The notes beneath the pieces are model-generated. The model was not told the origin of the DNA. It saw only the letters and a program-made list of their open reading frames with translations, and searched no databases. The translations under genes and the position numbers were made by a program. This document shows, one piece after another, positions 1-8,888 of a DNA stretch of 64,000 bases. Source of the DNA: Flavobacterium tyrosinilyticum (GTDB lineage: Bacteria > Bacteroidota > Bacteroidia > Flavobacteriales > Flavobacteriaceae); assembly GCF_023656565.1 (NCBI RefSeq), contig NZ_JAMOKG010000004.1, forward strand, positions 310,001-374,000. The letters are read 5' to 3'. Numbering within the stretch: the first letter of the stretch is position 1; each line of letters begins with the position of its first letter.

Positions 1-202
1 AACTATCTATTTTTTTCTGATAAAAATTCCTTTTAACCCTTATAATTCCTTTAACAAAACTATTATTTGAAGGTCTTTCATCATAGTAATCAACTTGGGC
101 ACCAAGCTCCTCTAACTTTTTTATAATCTCCTTCTCTAGATTAAAGGTCTGGACGGAAAAGAAAAGTATTTTTTTATTATCCAGCTTATCTTTTAATATC
201 AT
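1..202 (-). CDS. Polysaccharide-locus protein, N-terminal fragment (runs off window)
   Basis: The reading frame opens with ATG at 202 and stays open to the window edge, giving 67 codons. The start overlaps the TGA of the upstream epimerase gene in an ATGA arrangement, which implies translational coupling and membership of the same operon. The visible N-terminus begins MILKDKLDNKKILFFSVQTF and continues with an alpha/beta-like stretch ending in DYYDERPSNNSF. This resembles the N-termini of Bacteroidota capsule proteins annotated as CpsH-like or CgeB-like glycosyltransferase-fold proteins. That assignment is from memory of the pattern and is tentative, because the catalytic part lies outside the window. 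Confidence 0.7.
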   Translation of the reverse strand, partial: MILKDKLDNKKILFFSVQTFNLEKEIIKKLEELGAQVDYYDERPSNNSFVKGIIRVKRNFYQKKIDS

Positions 203-1332
203 TTTAGCAGACCTTTCTTCTTCATTTCTTCAAGTGAAATACTTAACTTATCTTCTTGAATTTCTTGTTGCAAAACCCACTTAGAAAATTTCTCAATTCC
301 CTCTTTAAAGTAAACTTTTGGCTCAAATCCTAATAAATTTTTAATTTTATTTAAATCCGCATAGTTGTGACGTATATCACCTAATCTAAATTTACTTGTT
401 ATTGTGACAGGAACATCTATTTCATAAGCTTTAATTAAGGAATTTGCCACCTCGAGAACATCTGTAGCTACACCAGTTCCTACATTAAAAACTTGCCCAT
501 TAGCTTCACTTTTTTCAATTCCAAGAATTGTCGCTGATACTACATCATCAATAAAAACAAAATCCCTTGTTTCTTTTCCGTCTTCAAAAATTTGAATCGG
601 ATTATTATTTCTAATTTGTGTCGAAAAAATAGATAAAATTCCTGTATAAGGATTTGACAATGATTGTCCGGGACCGTAGACATTTTGATATCTAAAAGCA
701 ACAGGGGCAATACCTATTGTTGGGCAAACAGTCATAATCATCTGTTCTTGATTCTGCTTTGTGATTCCATAAACCGAAGATGGATGTATTTTTGAATCTT
801 CATCAGTTGCCAATAATTCCAGTTTTTGGTTGTCTGCATATGTAAGATCAAAATTTCCAGCTAACATATTTTCTTCTCCCCTATGTTTTGGATAAACAAT
901 TCCTAATTCTGGATGTCTATATTTTCCTTCTCCATAAATAGATCGCGAAGATGCTATTACAATTTTCTCGACAGAATTCTGATTATTTGCCAATATATCA
1001 AGCATAATTGCAGTACCTTGAATATTTACTTCAGTATATTTTTCAATACAATACATCGATTGCCCAGTACCTGTTTCAGCAGCAAAGTGCACAATTATAT
1101 TTTGTCCTTCAAGAGCCAGTTCCCAGTCCTTTCTAGAAGTTACCGTTCCTCTAATAAACGTTACTTTATCTTTAATACTTTTATATAAGGGAGATGTTAA
1201 CTCTGGAGTATCTCCATGAATTTGAGGAGATAAATTATCCAAGACTGTTATATTATATCCTTTATCAATTAATTTTAATGATAAATTACTTCCTATAAAT
1301 CCGGCTCCTCCGGTAATTAATACATTTTTCAT
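199..1332 (-). CDS. Extended SDR NAD-dependent nucleotide-sugar epimerase, possibly dTDP-L-rhamnose 4-epimerase-like
   Basis: The 377-residue protein starts with the dinucleotide-binding motif GGAGFIG (residues 8-14). It carries the SDR active-site serines in ASSRSIYG (127-134) and the catalytic YGITK (Tyr188, Lys192). About 50 residues separate those two motifs, much longer than in RmlB or GalE. I associate such an insert with dTDP-L-rhamnose 4-epimerases, where it usually carries cysteines; here it has none. The product would then be a dTDP-6-deoxy-L-talose-type sugar, but the substrate is inferred and could be another nucleotide sugar. The gene lies 3 bp after the acyltransferase gene and overlaps the next gene by 4 bp, so it belongs to the polysaccharide operon. 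Confidence 0.85.
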   Translation of the reverse strand: MKNVLITGGAGFIGSNLSLKLIDKGYNITVLDNLSPQIHGDTPELTSPLYKSIKDKVTFIRGTVTSRKDWELALEGQNIIVHFAAETGTGQSMYCIEKYTEVNIQGTAIMLDILANNQNSVEKIVIASSRSIYGEGKYRHPELGIVYPKHRGEENMLAGNFDLTYADNQKLELLATDEDSKIHPSSVYGITKQNQEQMIMTVCPTIGIAPVAFRYQNVYGPGQSLSNPYTGILSIFSTQIRNNNPIQIFEDGKETRDFVFIDDVVSATILGIEKSEANGQVFNVGTGVATDVLEVANSLIKAYEIDVPVTITSKFRLGDIRHNYADLNKIKNLLGFEPKVYFKEGIEKFSKWVLQQEIQEDKLSISLEEMKKKGLLK

Positions 1333-1335
1333 ATT

Positions 1336-1923
1336 TTACTGAATTTTAACCCATTTCTGAGTTTCAAAATTAAATTCCTTAATTGGTTTTGCAGGTGAAC
1401 CGACAGCAATAACATACGGCGGAAGGCTTTTAGATACGACTGAATTCGCTCCGACTATTGTTCCCTTTCCAATTACAACCCCTGGTAATACGGAAACAAA
1501 TTCCCCTAGCCAAACATTATCATTAATTACAACTGGTTTAGCAATTAATGTTCTTTTATTCGGTATTATATTAGGGTTACTATCAAATTCATCACCGTTA
1601 TAGCTACCATGCGAACAATCTGATATATATATTTTACTTGCTAAAAGTACATTACTTCCAATTATTACACTTTTCATGGCGGTTATATGAACATAATCAT
1701 TCATTTGAACGTTTTCTCCAAAAAACATTGTTTGTTCGCGGTTCATTGGATAGGCTTCTAATCGACATCCAACTCCTGTGGTAAACCCCTTCGAAACTTT
1801 AATATATTTTGCACCTCGAAGATCAATTGGAAACCTTACAAGTCTTGCTTCCTTAAAAACAAAAAAACCTCGTAATTTACAATAAATTAAATATAAAACT
1901 TGAGCAATACTATAATTATTCAT
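1336..1923 (-). CDS. Left-handed beta-helix (hexapeptide) acyltransferase
   Basis: The 195-residue protein has the imperfect hexapeptide repeats of the WcaF/maltose-acetyltransferase family, clearest in NVWLGEFVSVLPGVVIGKG near residues 140-158. It ends with the typical loop GANSVVSKSLPPYVIAVGSP. Such enzymes are trimeric and O- or N-acetylate sugars with acetyl-CoA in the cytoplasm. The conserved histidine expected early in the helix is plausibly the one in the YVHITA stretch. Its start codon overlaps the stop of the upstream glycosyltransferase gene by 4 bp. The likely role is acetylation of one sugar of the repeat unit; the exact acceptor cannot be read from the sequence. Confidence 0.9.
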   Translation of the reverse strand: MNNYSIAQVLYLIYCKLRGFFVFKEARLVRFPIDLRGAKYIKVSKGFTTGVGCRLEAYPMNREQTMFFGENVQMNDYVHITAMKSVIIGSNVLLASKIYISDCSHGSYNGDEFDSNPNIIPNKRTLIAKPVVINDNVWLGEFVSVLPGVVIGKGTIVGANSVVSKSLPPYVIAVGSPAKPIKEFNFETQKWVKIQ

Positions 1924-2711
1924 TTTTTTCTAAGAAACACTATTACAATTCTTCTGAAATATTTAAGAACAGAAAAAGTAACAGCTATTATATATGTACC
2001 AATACTTATCCAATTATTTTTAAAGGCAAATTTAAGATTTTTAAGTTCCCCTTTTTCCATTTCTTTTAGATTAGCACTCAGTCCACTTTCACCAAAACCA
2101 GTTTTTCCATCACCATAAATTATTAGTTTTTTATTATAAAAAAAACAGTTGAATTCCTGAGACACCCTAAAGAAGAAGTTTCCCTCTTCGGCATATTTTT
2201 GAGTTTCATCAAATAATCCAATTTTATCGACAATAGCTTTTTTCATTAAAACAGTTGAAGGTTGGAAAAAATTTTTAAATATTAAATTTATAAATTTCAC
2301 ATTTATCAACTCTCCTTCTAATCTATTTTTCATATAAAATCCTTCAAAAGCTGTTGCTAAAAAATCAACATTTGGTTTCTCTTCAAAAATTTTTGTTTGT
2401 CGACTAAGTTTATCTTGGAACCAAGCATCATCAGAATCTAAAAAAGCAATATAATCACCCTTCGCATTTTTTAAACCCGTATTTCTAGCTTTTGAAACTC
2501 CTCCATTTTCTTGTGAAATTAAGCTAATACCTATATGATTATTACATTCAATAAATGCTTTTACTATTTTAACAGAATCATCTTTTGAACCATCATTCAC
2601 GACAATAACCTCAATCAAGCCATCATAATCTTGATTAATAACAGACTCTAATGCCCTTTCAATGGAACCTGCTGAATTATACATTGGAATAATTACAGAA
2701 ATCATAATCAA
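1920..2711 (-). CDS. Glycosyltransferase family 2
   Basis: The 263-residue protein has the GT-A fold hallmarks of family GT2. The N-terminus is SVIIPMYNSAGSIERALESV, VVNDGS lies at residues 37-42, and the metal-binding acidic motif LDSDDAW is at about 91-97. A hydrophobic stretch near residues 235-255 may anchor the C-terminus in the inner membrane. It would transfer one sugar to the lipid-linked repeat unit on the cytoplasmic face. It sits 13 bp downstream of the UDP-sugar 2-epimerase gene and overlaps the acyltransferase gene by 4 bp. Donor and acceptor specificity are unknown. Confidence 0.92.
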   Translation of the reverse strand: MIMISVIIPMYNSAGSIERALESVINQDYDGLIEVIVVNDGSKDDSVKIVKAFIECNNHIGISLISQENGGVSKARNTGLKNAKGDYIAFLDSDDAWFQDKLSRQTKIFEEKPNVDFLATAFEGFYMKNRLEGELINVKFINLIFKNFFQPSTVLMKKAIVDKIGLFDETQKYAEEGNFFFRVSQEFNCFFYNKKLIIYGDGKTGFGESGLSANLKEMEKGELKNLKFAFKNNWISIGTYIIAVTFSVLKYFRRIVIVFLRKK

Positions 2712-2724
2712 TTATTTTATTTAA

Positions 2725-3858
2725 TTATTCGCTCCAAACTACACGTTTAATATAGTCGGTATAACTCAAAATAATTCTGACCATTTTTTCAGACACATTT
2801 GGCATAGAATAATCGGCCACCGGTCTGAAATTACGATCTTTCCCTCTCTTTTGTGTTTGTAATTGTACAAGGGCTTGCATAATTCTCTCTGGATTTAGAC
2901 CAACCATCATAACTGAAGTTTCTTCCATCGCCTCTGGTCGCTCATGAGCATCTCTAATATTTAAAGCTGGAAAATTCAGTGTAGAAGATTCTTCTGAAAT
3001 TGTACCACTATCAGATAAGACTGCAAAAGATTTCATTTGCAAAGCATTATAATCATTAAATCCCATCGGTTTTAAAAACTGGACTTCAGGTCTCATTGCA
3101 ATCTGTTTCGCATCAATCATTTTCTGTGTTCTAGGATGCGTACTAACAATAATTGGAAATTTATATTTATCCGCAATTAAGTTTAGAGTATCCATTAGTC
3201 CTTTGAAGTTTTTCTCGCTATTTATATTTTCTTCTCTGTGAGCCGACACAACAAAAAATTTCTCGTTTTCAAGATTAAGTTTTTCAAGAATATTTGATGA
3301 ATTAATATCATTCATGTAATGATTTAAAACTTCAAACATTGGCGAACCAGTTTTAATAATTCTATCTGCAGATAAGCCCTCCCTTAATAGATATTCTCGT
3401 GCAATATCACTGTAAGTAAGATTAATATCTGAAATATGATCTACAATTTTACGATTAGTTTCTTCTGGAACCCTTTGATCGAAACAACGATTTCCAGCTT
3501 CCATATGAAAAATAGGAATATGTCTTTTTTTAGCAGGTATTGCACATAAACAACTGTTTGTATCTCCTAAAACTAAAAAAGCATCTGGTTTTTCAGCTTC
3601 GAGAAGAGGATCAATTTTTATTAAAATTTGGCCTACTGTTTCAGTAGCAGTTACTCCAGCTGCATTTAAAAAATGATCCGGTTTTCTTATATTTAAATCT
3701 TCAAAAAAAATCTGATTTAATTCATAATCATAATTTTGCCCCGTGTGTACAATTATATGCTCAATCGCTTGTGAATCATCTAAAGCAGCCATAACACGCG
3801 AAAGTCTGATGATTTCAGGACGGGTTCCAACCACCGTCATAACTTTTAACTTTTTCAT
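2725..3858 (-). CDS. fnlC: Non-hydrolysing UDP-HexNAc 2-epimerase, FnlC/WbjD/CapG type
   Basis: The 377-residue protein is a WecB-superfamily epimerase: it starts VMTVVGTRPEIIRLS, has the substrate-binding block HMEAGNRCFDQRVPEE near residues 120-135, and the late SDSGTISEESS motif. The general family interconverts UDP-GlcNAc and UDP-ManNAc. The two preceding genes are FnlA/CapE-like and FnlB/CapF-like. In that fixed three-gene order the third enzyme converts UDP-2-acetamido-2,6-dideoxy-L-talose to UDP-N-acetyl-L-fucosamine. I therefore prefer FnlC over WecB; the sequence alone would not separate them with certainty. Confidence 0.9.
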   Translation of the reverse strand: MKKLKVMTVVGTRPEIIRLSRVMAALDDSQAIEHIIVHTGQNYDYELNQIFFEDLNIRKPDHFLNAAGVTATETVGQILIKIDPLLEAEKPDAFLVLGDTNSCLCAIPAKKRHIPIFHMEAGNRCFDQRVPEETNRKIVDHISDINLTYSDIAREYLLREGLSADRIIKTGSPMFEVLNHYMNDINSSNILEKLNLENEKFFVVSAHREENINSEKNFKGLMDTLNLIADKYKFPIIVSTHPRTQKMIDAKQIAMRPEVQFLKPMGFNDYNALQMKSFAVLSDSGTISEESSTLNFPALNIRDAHERPEAMEETSVMMVGLNPERIMQALVQLQTQKRGKDRNFRPVADYSMPNVSEKMVRIILSYTDYIKRVVWSE

Positions 3859-3948
3859 ATATAATCTTTCTCTATCCTAAAGTGATAGTGTTTTTCAATA
3901 ATTAGTTAATATTTTTATAAAATACTTAGAAAAGACACTTATTCATTA

Positions 3949-5067
3949 TTATACATCTAAGAAATAGGTATCTGGATCATTTGGATCAAAAAATTCATTT
4001 ATCCAAAAGTTCGTATACAATACTTCATCACCAATATTTTTAATATTATGGGTGTACCATATTGGCATATCAACGTACGCAGGCTCATTGCCATCTAAAT
4101 AAAAATCGATTACTTCATGACTATCTATACGGCGTAGCTGAATTAGCGCTTTACCTTTTATTACCGCAAAACGTTCTATTTTTCTGGTATGAAAATGATT
4201 CCCTCTTGTAATTCCTGGAACAGTAGTAGAAAATGAAACTTGTCCTCCTACACCTAAACGAATAATTTCTACAAAACTACCTCTAGTATCTGTATGTTGG
4301 GTAAATTTTACTGGAAAATAATTTTTTATATCAATATAACTACGATAAGTATTAAACAAATTAAGTTCAAATACATTATCTATAGCTGGAATTATTCCTT
4401 TATCCTGATATTGTTCTTTATACGATGTTAGCAAAGCTAGAAGGTCTGACACTTTACATTGGGAAGTATGTTCTATAACTACCTTTTCATTCCCTTTTCC
4501 TGCTTTTATTTCTCTTAGAATAAATTCAACTAACTCTCCTACATAAATTAATTTTAGGTCGGCATCAATTTCAATAGAAGGACTTTCATTTCTAGATATT
4601 TTATGACTAAAAGTTGCTATTACTGAATTATAATTAGGTTGTCCAAAAGGTCCAAAAACGTTAGGTATAACCAGTCCACTAAATTTTCCCGAAGACTTTT
4701 CTGCCCATGCAGACATCATTTCACGGCCTTCTTTTTTAGATTTCCCATAAAGATTATCCCTTTCTTCCTGAGTAGACGACGAAAAAATAACATGAGCTTT
4801 ACTGTTCGAAATTTCAAGAGAACGAATTAATTTTTTAACTAACCCAATATTTGAATCGTAGATGACTTGTGGATCATTATGTCGATTCATCGCGGCAAGA
4901 TGAATTATTACATCACACTTTGCTACAAATTCATTTAATAGATCATCATCGTCAAAATAATCTTTCTGAAATTCTATTCTCTGAAATTCTTCCGGGTGAA
5001 GTCCTAATGTATTATATAAATGTGTACCAACAAACCCTGCCTGCCCAGTTATCCCTACTTTTAACAT
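3949..5067 (-). CDS. fnlB: Bifunctional UDP-sugar epimerase/reductase, CapF/FnlB/WbjC type
   Basis: The 372-residue protein has an N-terminal SDR domain starting GITGQAGFVGTHL, with YGKSKKEG as the catalytic Tyr-Lys segment. Its C-terminal cupin domain occupies roughly residues 250-372 and contains the metal-binding GNHFHTRKIE. This two-domain build and length match CapF of Staphylococcus aureus, in which the cupin epimerises C3 of the 4-keto sugar and the SDR domain reduces C4 with NADPH. The product is UDP-2-acetamido-2,6-dideoxy-L-talose, the substrate of the next gene. It lies 55 bp after the CapE-like gene. Confidence 0.93.
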   Translation of the reverse strand: MLKVGITGQAGFVGTHLYNTLGLHPEEFQRIEFQKDYFDDDDLLNEFVAKCDVIIHLAAMNRHNDPQVIYDSNIGLVKKLIRSLEISNSKAHVIFSSSTQEERDNLYGKSKKEGREMMSAWAEKSSGKFSGLVIPNVFGPFGQPNYNSVIATFSHKISRNESPSIEIDADLKLIYVGELVEFILREIKAGKGNEKVVIEHTSQCKVSDLLALLTSYKEQYQDKGIIPAIDNVFELNLFNTYRSYIDIKNYFPVKFTQHTDTRGSFVEIIRLGVGGQVSFSTTVPGITRGNHFHTRKIERFAVIKGKALIQLRRIDSHEVIDFYLDGNEPAYVDMPIWYTHNIKNIGDEVLYTNFWINEFFDPNDPDTYFLDV

Positions 5068-5122
5068 ATTTATGTTTATTCTTTAAAAATATTCTTGATC
5101 AAATTAATTTTAAAGGACCCTA

Positions 5123-6154
5123 CTATCCTGGCATTTGAATTACATCTTCCCCAAATACTTCTTTTCTTATAAGAGGTAATTTTGACAATAATGTTTTCAT
5201 TCCTTCAACACCTTGCTGTTCGGTATTATGAGAATGATAGTCCTCAATAAATGAAATATCTTTTTCACCTTCTGAAAAATATTGTGCGTAATTCAAATCT
5301 CTATTGTCAGCTGGAATCCTATAAAAATCTCCCATATCTTCTGCTTTCAACATTTCTTCACGCGTACACAAAGTTTCATACAATTTTTCTCCGTGGCGTG
5401 TTCCAATAATTTTAATTTCGTTATTAGAGTTACAAAGCTCCTTTAATGCTTGTGCCAAATCTCCAATTGTACCTGCTGGAGCCTTGTTTACAAACAAATC
5501 TCCTGGATTTCCATGTTCAAATGCAAATAAAACTAAATCTACAGCTTCATCTAATGACATCAAGAAACGAGTCATATTAGGATCTGTAATTGTAATCGGA
5601 TTACCTTCTTTTATTTGTTTCAAAAACAAAGGAATCACAGATCCTCTCGAAGCCATTACATTTCCATATCTTGTTAAACAAACAGTAGTATCTTTAGAAT
5701 TCCTAGATGCGGCTACAGCAACTTTTTCCATCAATGCTTTAGATATCCCCATAGCATTGATTGGATAAGCAGCCTTATCAGTACTCAAACAAATAACTTT
5801 TTCTACTTTATTTGCAACAGCTGCATCAATAACATTCTGAGTCCCCATTACATTTGTTTTAGTAGCCTCTAGAGGGAAAAACTCACATGAAGGCACTTGT
5901 TTTAAAGCGGCTGCATGAAAAACATAATCAACACCACGCATTGCACGTTCTACACTACTATAATCCCTTACATCTCCTATATAGAATTTAAGTTTATCAC
6001 TTTTTAAATGATTGCGCATATCATCTTGTTTTTTTTCATCTCGTGAAAAAATACGAATTTCTTTAAAGTGGTCTGTAGTAAGAAATTTATTTAAAACTGC
6101 ATTACCAAATGAGCCTGTACCTCCTGTTATAAGTAATATTTTATCTTTGAACAT
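5123..6154 (-). CDS. fnlA: UDP-GlcNAc 4,6-dehydratase/5-epimerase, CapE/FnlA/WbjB type
   Basis: The 343-residue protein has the Rossmann motif GGTGSFGNA (residues 11-19) and STDKAAYPINAMGISK. There a Met-Lys pair replaces the usual Tyr-Lys of SDR enzymes, as in the CapE/FlaA1 group. It would remove water from UDP-GlcNAc and invert C5, the first step to UDP-L-FucNAc. Length and motifs are those of the single-domain soluble form. It is followed by the CapF- and CapG-like genes, so the whole three-step pathway is encoded side by side in order of action. Confidence 0.93.
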   Translation of the reverse strand: MFKDKILLITGGTGSFGNAVLNKFLTTDHFKEIRIFSRDEKKQDDMRNHLKSDKLKFYIGDVRDYSSVERAMRGVDYVFHAAALKQVPSCEFFPLEATKTNVMGTQNVIDAAVANKVEKVICLSTDKAAYPINAMGISKALMEKVAVAASRNSKDTTVCLTRYGNVMASRGSVIPLFLKQIKEGNPITITDPNMTRFLMSLDEAVDLVLFAFEHGNPGDLFVNKAPAGTIGDLAQALKELCNSNNEIKIIGTRHGEKLYETLCTREEMLKAEDMGDFYRIPADNRDLNYAQYFSEGEKDISFIEDYHSHNTEQQGVEGMKTLLSKLPLIRKEVFGEDVIQMPG

Positions 6155-6191
6155 ATTAATATTTTCTTCCTTTAATTTAAACGATGAAACC

Positions 6192-7487
6192 CTATTGTTT
6201 CCTTTCTGATATAAAATTTAGATATTTATTCGCGACATTTTCGAATAAATAATCTTTTAAAATACTTTTCAAAGATTCTTCATCAATGATAGCATCTTCT
6301 TGAAAAAAATCTACCATTTTTTCAACAGATTCCATATGATCTATCTCATTTGAAAAAATACTTAAGCTTAACGGATATATCTTTAATAACTCAGCTGAAG
6401 TATCATTCATAATGGAACAAATATTAAGTATCTTTTTTCCTGAATACATGTATTCTATAAGTTTACTTGGCTCTTGATATTCATTATTGTTACCAATATT
6501 CAATAGAACATCAGCATTTTTTATAACTAAGTTCAATTCAGTTCTATCTATAAATCCATTTAACTTGATATGATCATTTAATAATTGTGGATATTGCTGA
6601 AAAAGTATAGCAGTATCAGTAAAATCTCCATAAAAATCAAAAGTAAAGTTCAAATCTGGATATCTAATCACTAATTTTTTTAATAAAATAAGCAAATTTT
6701 CTGGGGATCTAGTACTAGTACTTAAGGTTCCTAAAAAAACTATTTTTATTTTTTTCTCTTTCAAACTTTTTTCATTCGAATAGTTGTAATCAGTAGGAAT
6801 AAAAACATTGTTATTTACAACTATTTTATTTTCTAAATTTGGAAATAGTGAAACATATTTTTTTCTAATTCTATCTGTCAATACACAATTTAAATCTGCC
6901 TTTTCAAATATTTTTTTCTCGAATGCCCTGTTTAATTTACCATAGAGAAATGTATTATTGACCTTTGCGTTGTAACTAAATGGGTCTATAGTATCTGCAA
7001 GCCAGTAAAGATTTTTATGTTTGTTTGCTAACTTATAACCAATTCGATGGGCAGAAAATGTCCATGATACAGTAATTAGCTTATCAATTTTATTTTCATC
7101 AATAATTTTTGAGGCCATAGGAACGGCAGAAAATTGCCATAAAAAAGAATGATCAGGCCAATATAAATTTGACCATGTCAAATCATAAATTTTTCTAAAC
7201 ATTTTTTTAACTGCAACTTTAAAAGTTATTCTCTGTTTACTTATGTCCAGAGAATTGATTTGAAGATTCCCCCTAAATTTATATTTGAGATTCCCTAAAA
7301 AATACTCCGTTGTCCTATAAATTTTAACTCCTTCAATTTCCTCAAATTCTAGATAAGTATTTTTATTAGCGGTAATAACATGTACTTCTATGCCTTCGTC
7401 AACCCATTTTTTTGCGATATTAAACCAACGGTAAGTATTAGGCTTAGCTTCAGGATAAAAATCATACGATACTATTAAAATCTTCAC
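6192..7487 (-). CDS. Glycosyltransferase family 4, WbuB-like (candidate FucNAc transferase)
   Basis: The 431-residue protein begins MKILIVSYDFYPEAKPNTYR, the typical opening of WbuB-type GT4 enzymes. It has a GT-B layout with an N-terminal acceptor half and a C-terminal donor half containing VFLGTLSTSTRSPENL and the late YQEPSKLIEYMYSGK segment. WbuB relatives in Enterobacteriaceae transfer L-FucNAc. The gene sits 37 bp upstream of the three FucNAc synthesis genes, so the same donor is a fair inference here. A short amphipathic surface rather than a signal peptide would hold it at the cytoplasmic membrane. Confidence 0.88.
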   Translation of the reverse strand: MKILIVSYDFYPEAKPNTYRWFNIAKKWVDEGIEVHVITANKNTYLEFEEIEGVKIYRTTEYFLGNLKYKFRGNLQINSLDISKQRITFKVAVKKMFRKIYDLTWSNLYWPDHSFLWQFSAVPMASKIIDENKIDKLITVSWTFSAHRIGYKLANKHKNLYWLADTIDPFSYNAKVNNTFLYGKLNRAFEKKIFEKADLNCVLTDRIRKKYVSLFPNLENKIVVNNNVFIPTDYNYSNEKSLKEKKIKIVFLGTLSTSTRSPENLLILLKKLVIRYPDLNFTFDFYGDFTDTAILFQQYPQLLNDHIKLNGFIDRTELNLVIKNADVLLNIGNNNEYQEPSKLIEYMYSGKKILNICSIMNDTSAELLKIYPLSLSIFSNEIDHMESVEKMVDFFQEDAIIDEESLKSILKDYLFENVANKYLNFISERKQ

Positions 7488-7499
7488 AATAAACTTATT

Positions 7500-8741
7500 T
7501 TAATTTTCTACTTTTTTTCTACTAAGTAACCCCCACATTAAAAATGTTGCCGACATTAAAGAGTATCTTAATTCTTCATTACTATATAACATAATCAAAA
7601 CCAAAAATATAAAAGTTCTAACAATGATTGAATTAGACGTTTTTTTTGCGAAACTAATCAGCATATAAATAAATAAAAAACCAAATAAAAATCCATAAAC
7701 CGCTAATATTGTCGTAATTGTATTGGTGTTATTTCCTACATCCAATCCAAAACCAATAAGGGCACGAGTGTATTTTTCAAAGAACAATGGATAATTTTTA
7801 ATTCCTACACCAAAGAAAATATTATCCAAAAAAATATTGAAATTAGCTAGAACGGACATCGCTCTAGCGAGTGAGCTACCATCTCCAATGTTATCTTTTC
7901 CCATTTTTTCAAAAATCATGCTATACAGTTCGCCCGACAAAAGAACAACTATAAAACCAATCGACAGTAATGCAACAATTAAACTTTTATTTTTTATTGA
8001 GGCTTTACTTTTATTATTTGTAAACAAGAATGAGATAAAGATAATTCCTACTGTAATAAATGCCGCTGTAGAAAATGTGCTAAATAAAGCCAATATGAAA
8101 ACAAAAAGATATTTTTTATTGATTTCACTTTTAAAAAACAACTCAAATAATATTGCTATATTTAAATAAATCATAAAAACACCTGGTTCCCTAAAAATGC
8201 TAGTATTCCTTACATAACTACCGTCAGCAAAAACAATAGCAACTCCTAAATTATACATTGTTGCTCCAGCCGAATTATATTGGACTGGGAATATTTCAAA
8301 AAAAGATAAGGAAATTGACGCAATTACAAATATGATTAATGAAATGAAACTTAAAATATAAATTAGTTTCAAATAAACATCTATAAAATTTTTATATGAA
8401 TAAAAATTTACAATTATCAATGCTAAAAAAAACAACCATATTTGATAAACATAGCCCCCAGAAAAGTCAAAATTCAAAAAAACGGTGATAAAAACAGAAA
8501 AGACTATAAAATAAAAGACTAAACTACTCTTAGTTAAAATCGTCAAAAACTTTAAGTTAGAAATCGTCAGTAGATATACTGTTAATAAAAGGTATATTAG
8601 GTATTTTACTGCAATATAAACTAGATTCTCGTTGGTACCAAAATTAAAAGTATCATCAGAAACAAATATTACTATAAAAAATATAAGATAATGCATCCAA
8701 TTAGTTTGATCATCTGATTCTTTATTTTTTATATTTATCAT
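7500..8741 (-). CDS. wzy: O-antigen/capsule polymerase, Wzy-like
   Basis: The 413-residue protein is almost wholly hydrophobic, with about ten to twelve predicted membrane segments. Its longer polar loop, roughly residues 270-310, contains the sequence GDGSSLARAMSV. This is the layout of Wzy/Wzy_C-type polymerases, which join lipid-linked repeat units in the periplasm. Wzy proteins share little sequence, so the call rests on topology, size and position between glycosyltransferase genes in a locus that also encodes a Wzx flippase and Wzz/Wzc proteins. An O-antigen ligase fold cannot be excluded. Confidence 0.82.
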   Translation of the reverse strand: MINIKNKESDDQTNWMHYLIFFIVIFVSDDTFNFGTNENLVYIAVKYLIYLLLTVYLLTISNLKFLTILTKSSLVFYFIVFSVFITVFLNFDFSGGYVYQIWLFFLALIIVNFYSYKNFIDVYLKLIYILSFISLIIFVIASISLSFFEIFPVQYNSAGATMYNLGVAIVFADGSYVRNTSIFREPGVFMIYLNIAILFELFFKSEINKKYLFVFILALFSTFSTAAFITVGIIFISFLFTNNKSKASIKNKSLIVALLSIGFIVVLLSGELYSMIFEKMGKDNIGDGSSLARAMSVLANFNIFLDNIFFGVGIKNYPLFFEKYTRALIGFGLDVGNNTNTITTILAVYGFLFGFLFIYMLISFAKKTSNSIIVRTFIFLVLIMLYSNEELRYSLMSATFLMWGLLSRKKVEN

Positions 8742-8792
8742 TAATTTTTTATTTATTATAATATTATAAAATCCTAAAATAAAAGTCTCTTA

Positions 8793-8815
8793 CCAAATTC
8801 TTAGAAGTAATTTGG
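8793..8815 (-). terminator. Weak hairpin in the gap after the GT4 gene
   Basis: CCAAAT (8793-8798) pairs with ATTTGG (8810-8815) around an 11-nt loop. On the minus strand it is followed by a T-rich but interrupted tract. It lies in a 147-bp gap between two polysaccharide genes, so it may be a partial terminator or simply an mRNA processing structure. The stem is short and I hold this only loosely. Confidence 0.25.
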
Positions 8816-8888
8816 AGATCTTTTAATTAATATATTAAAACCTTACTATATAATAATATTTTTGATTGAACTACTTTTTATGAGCTTA

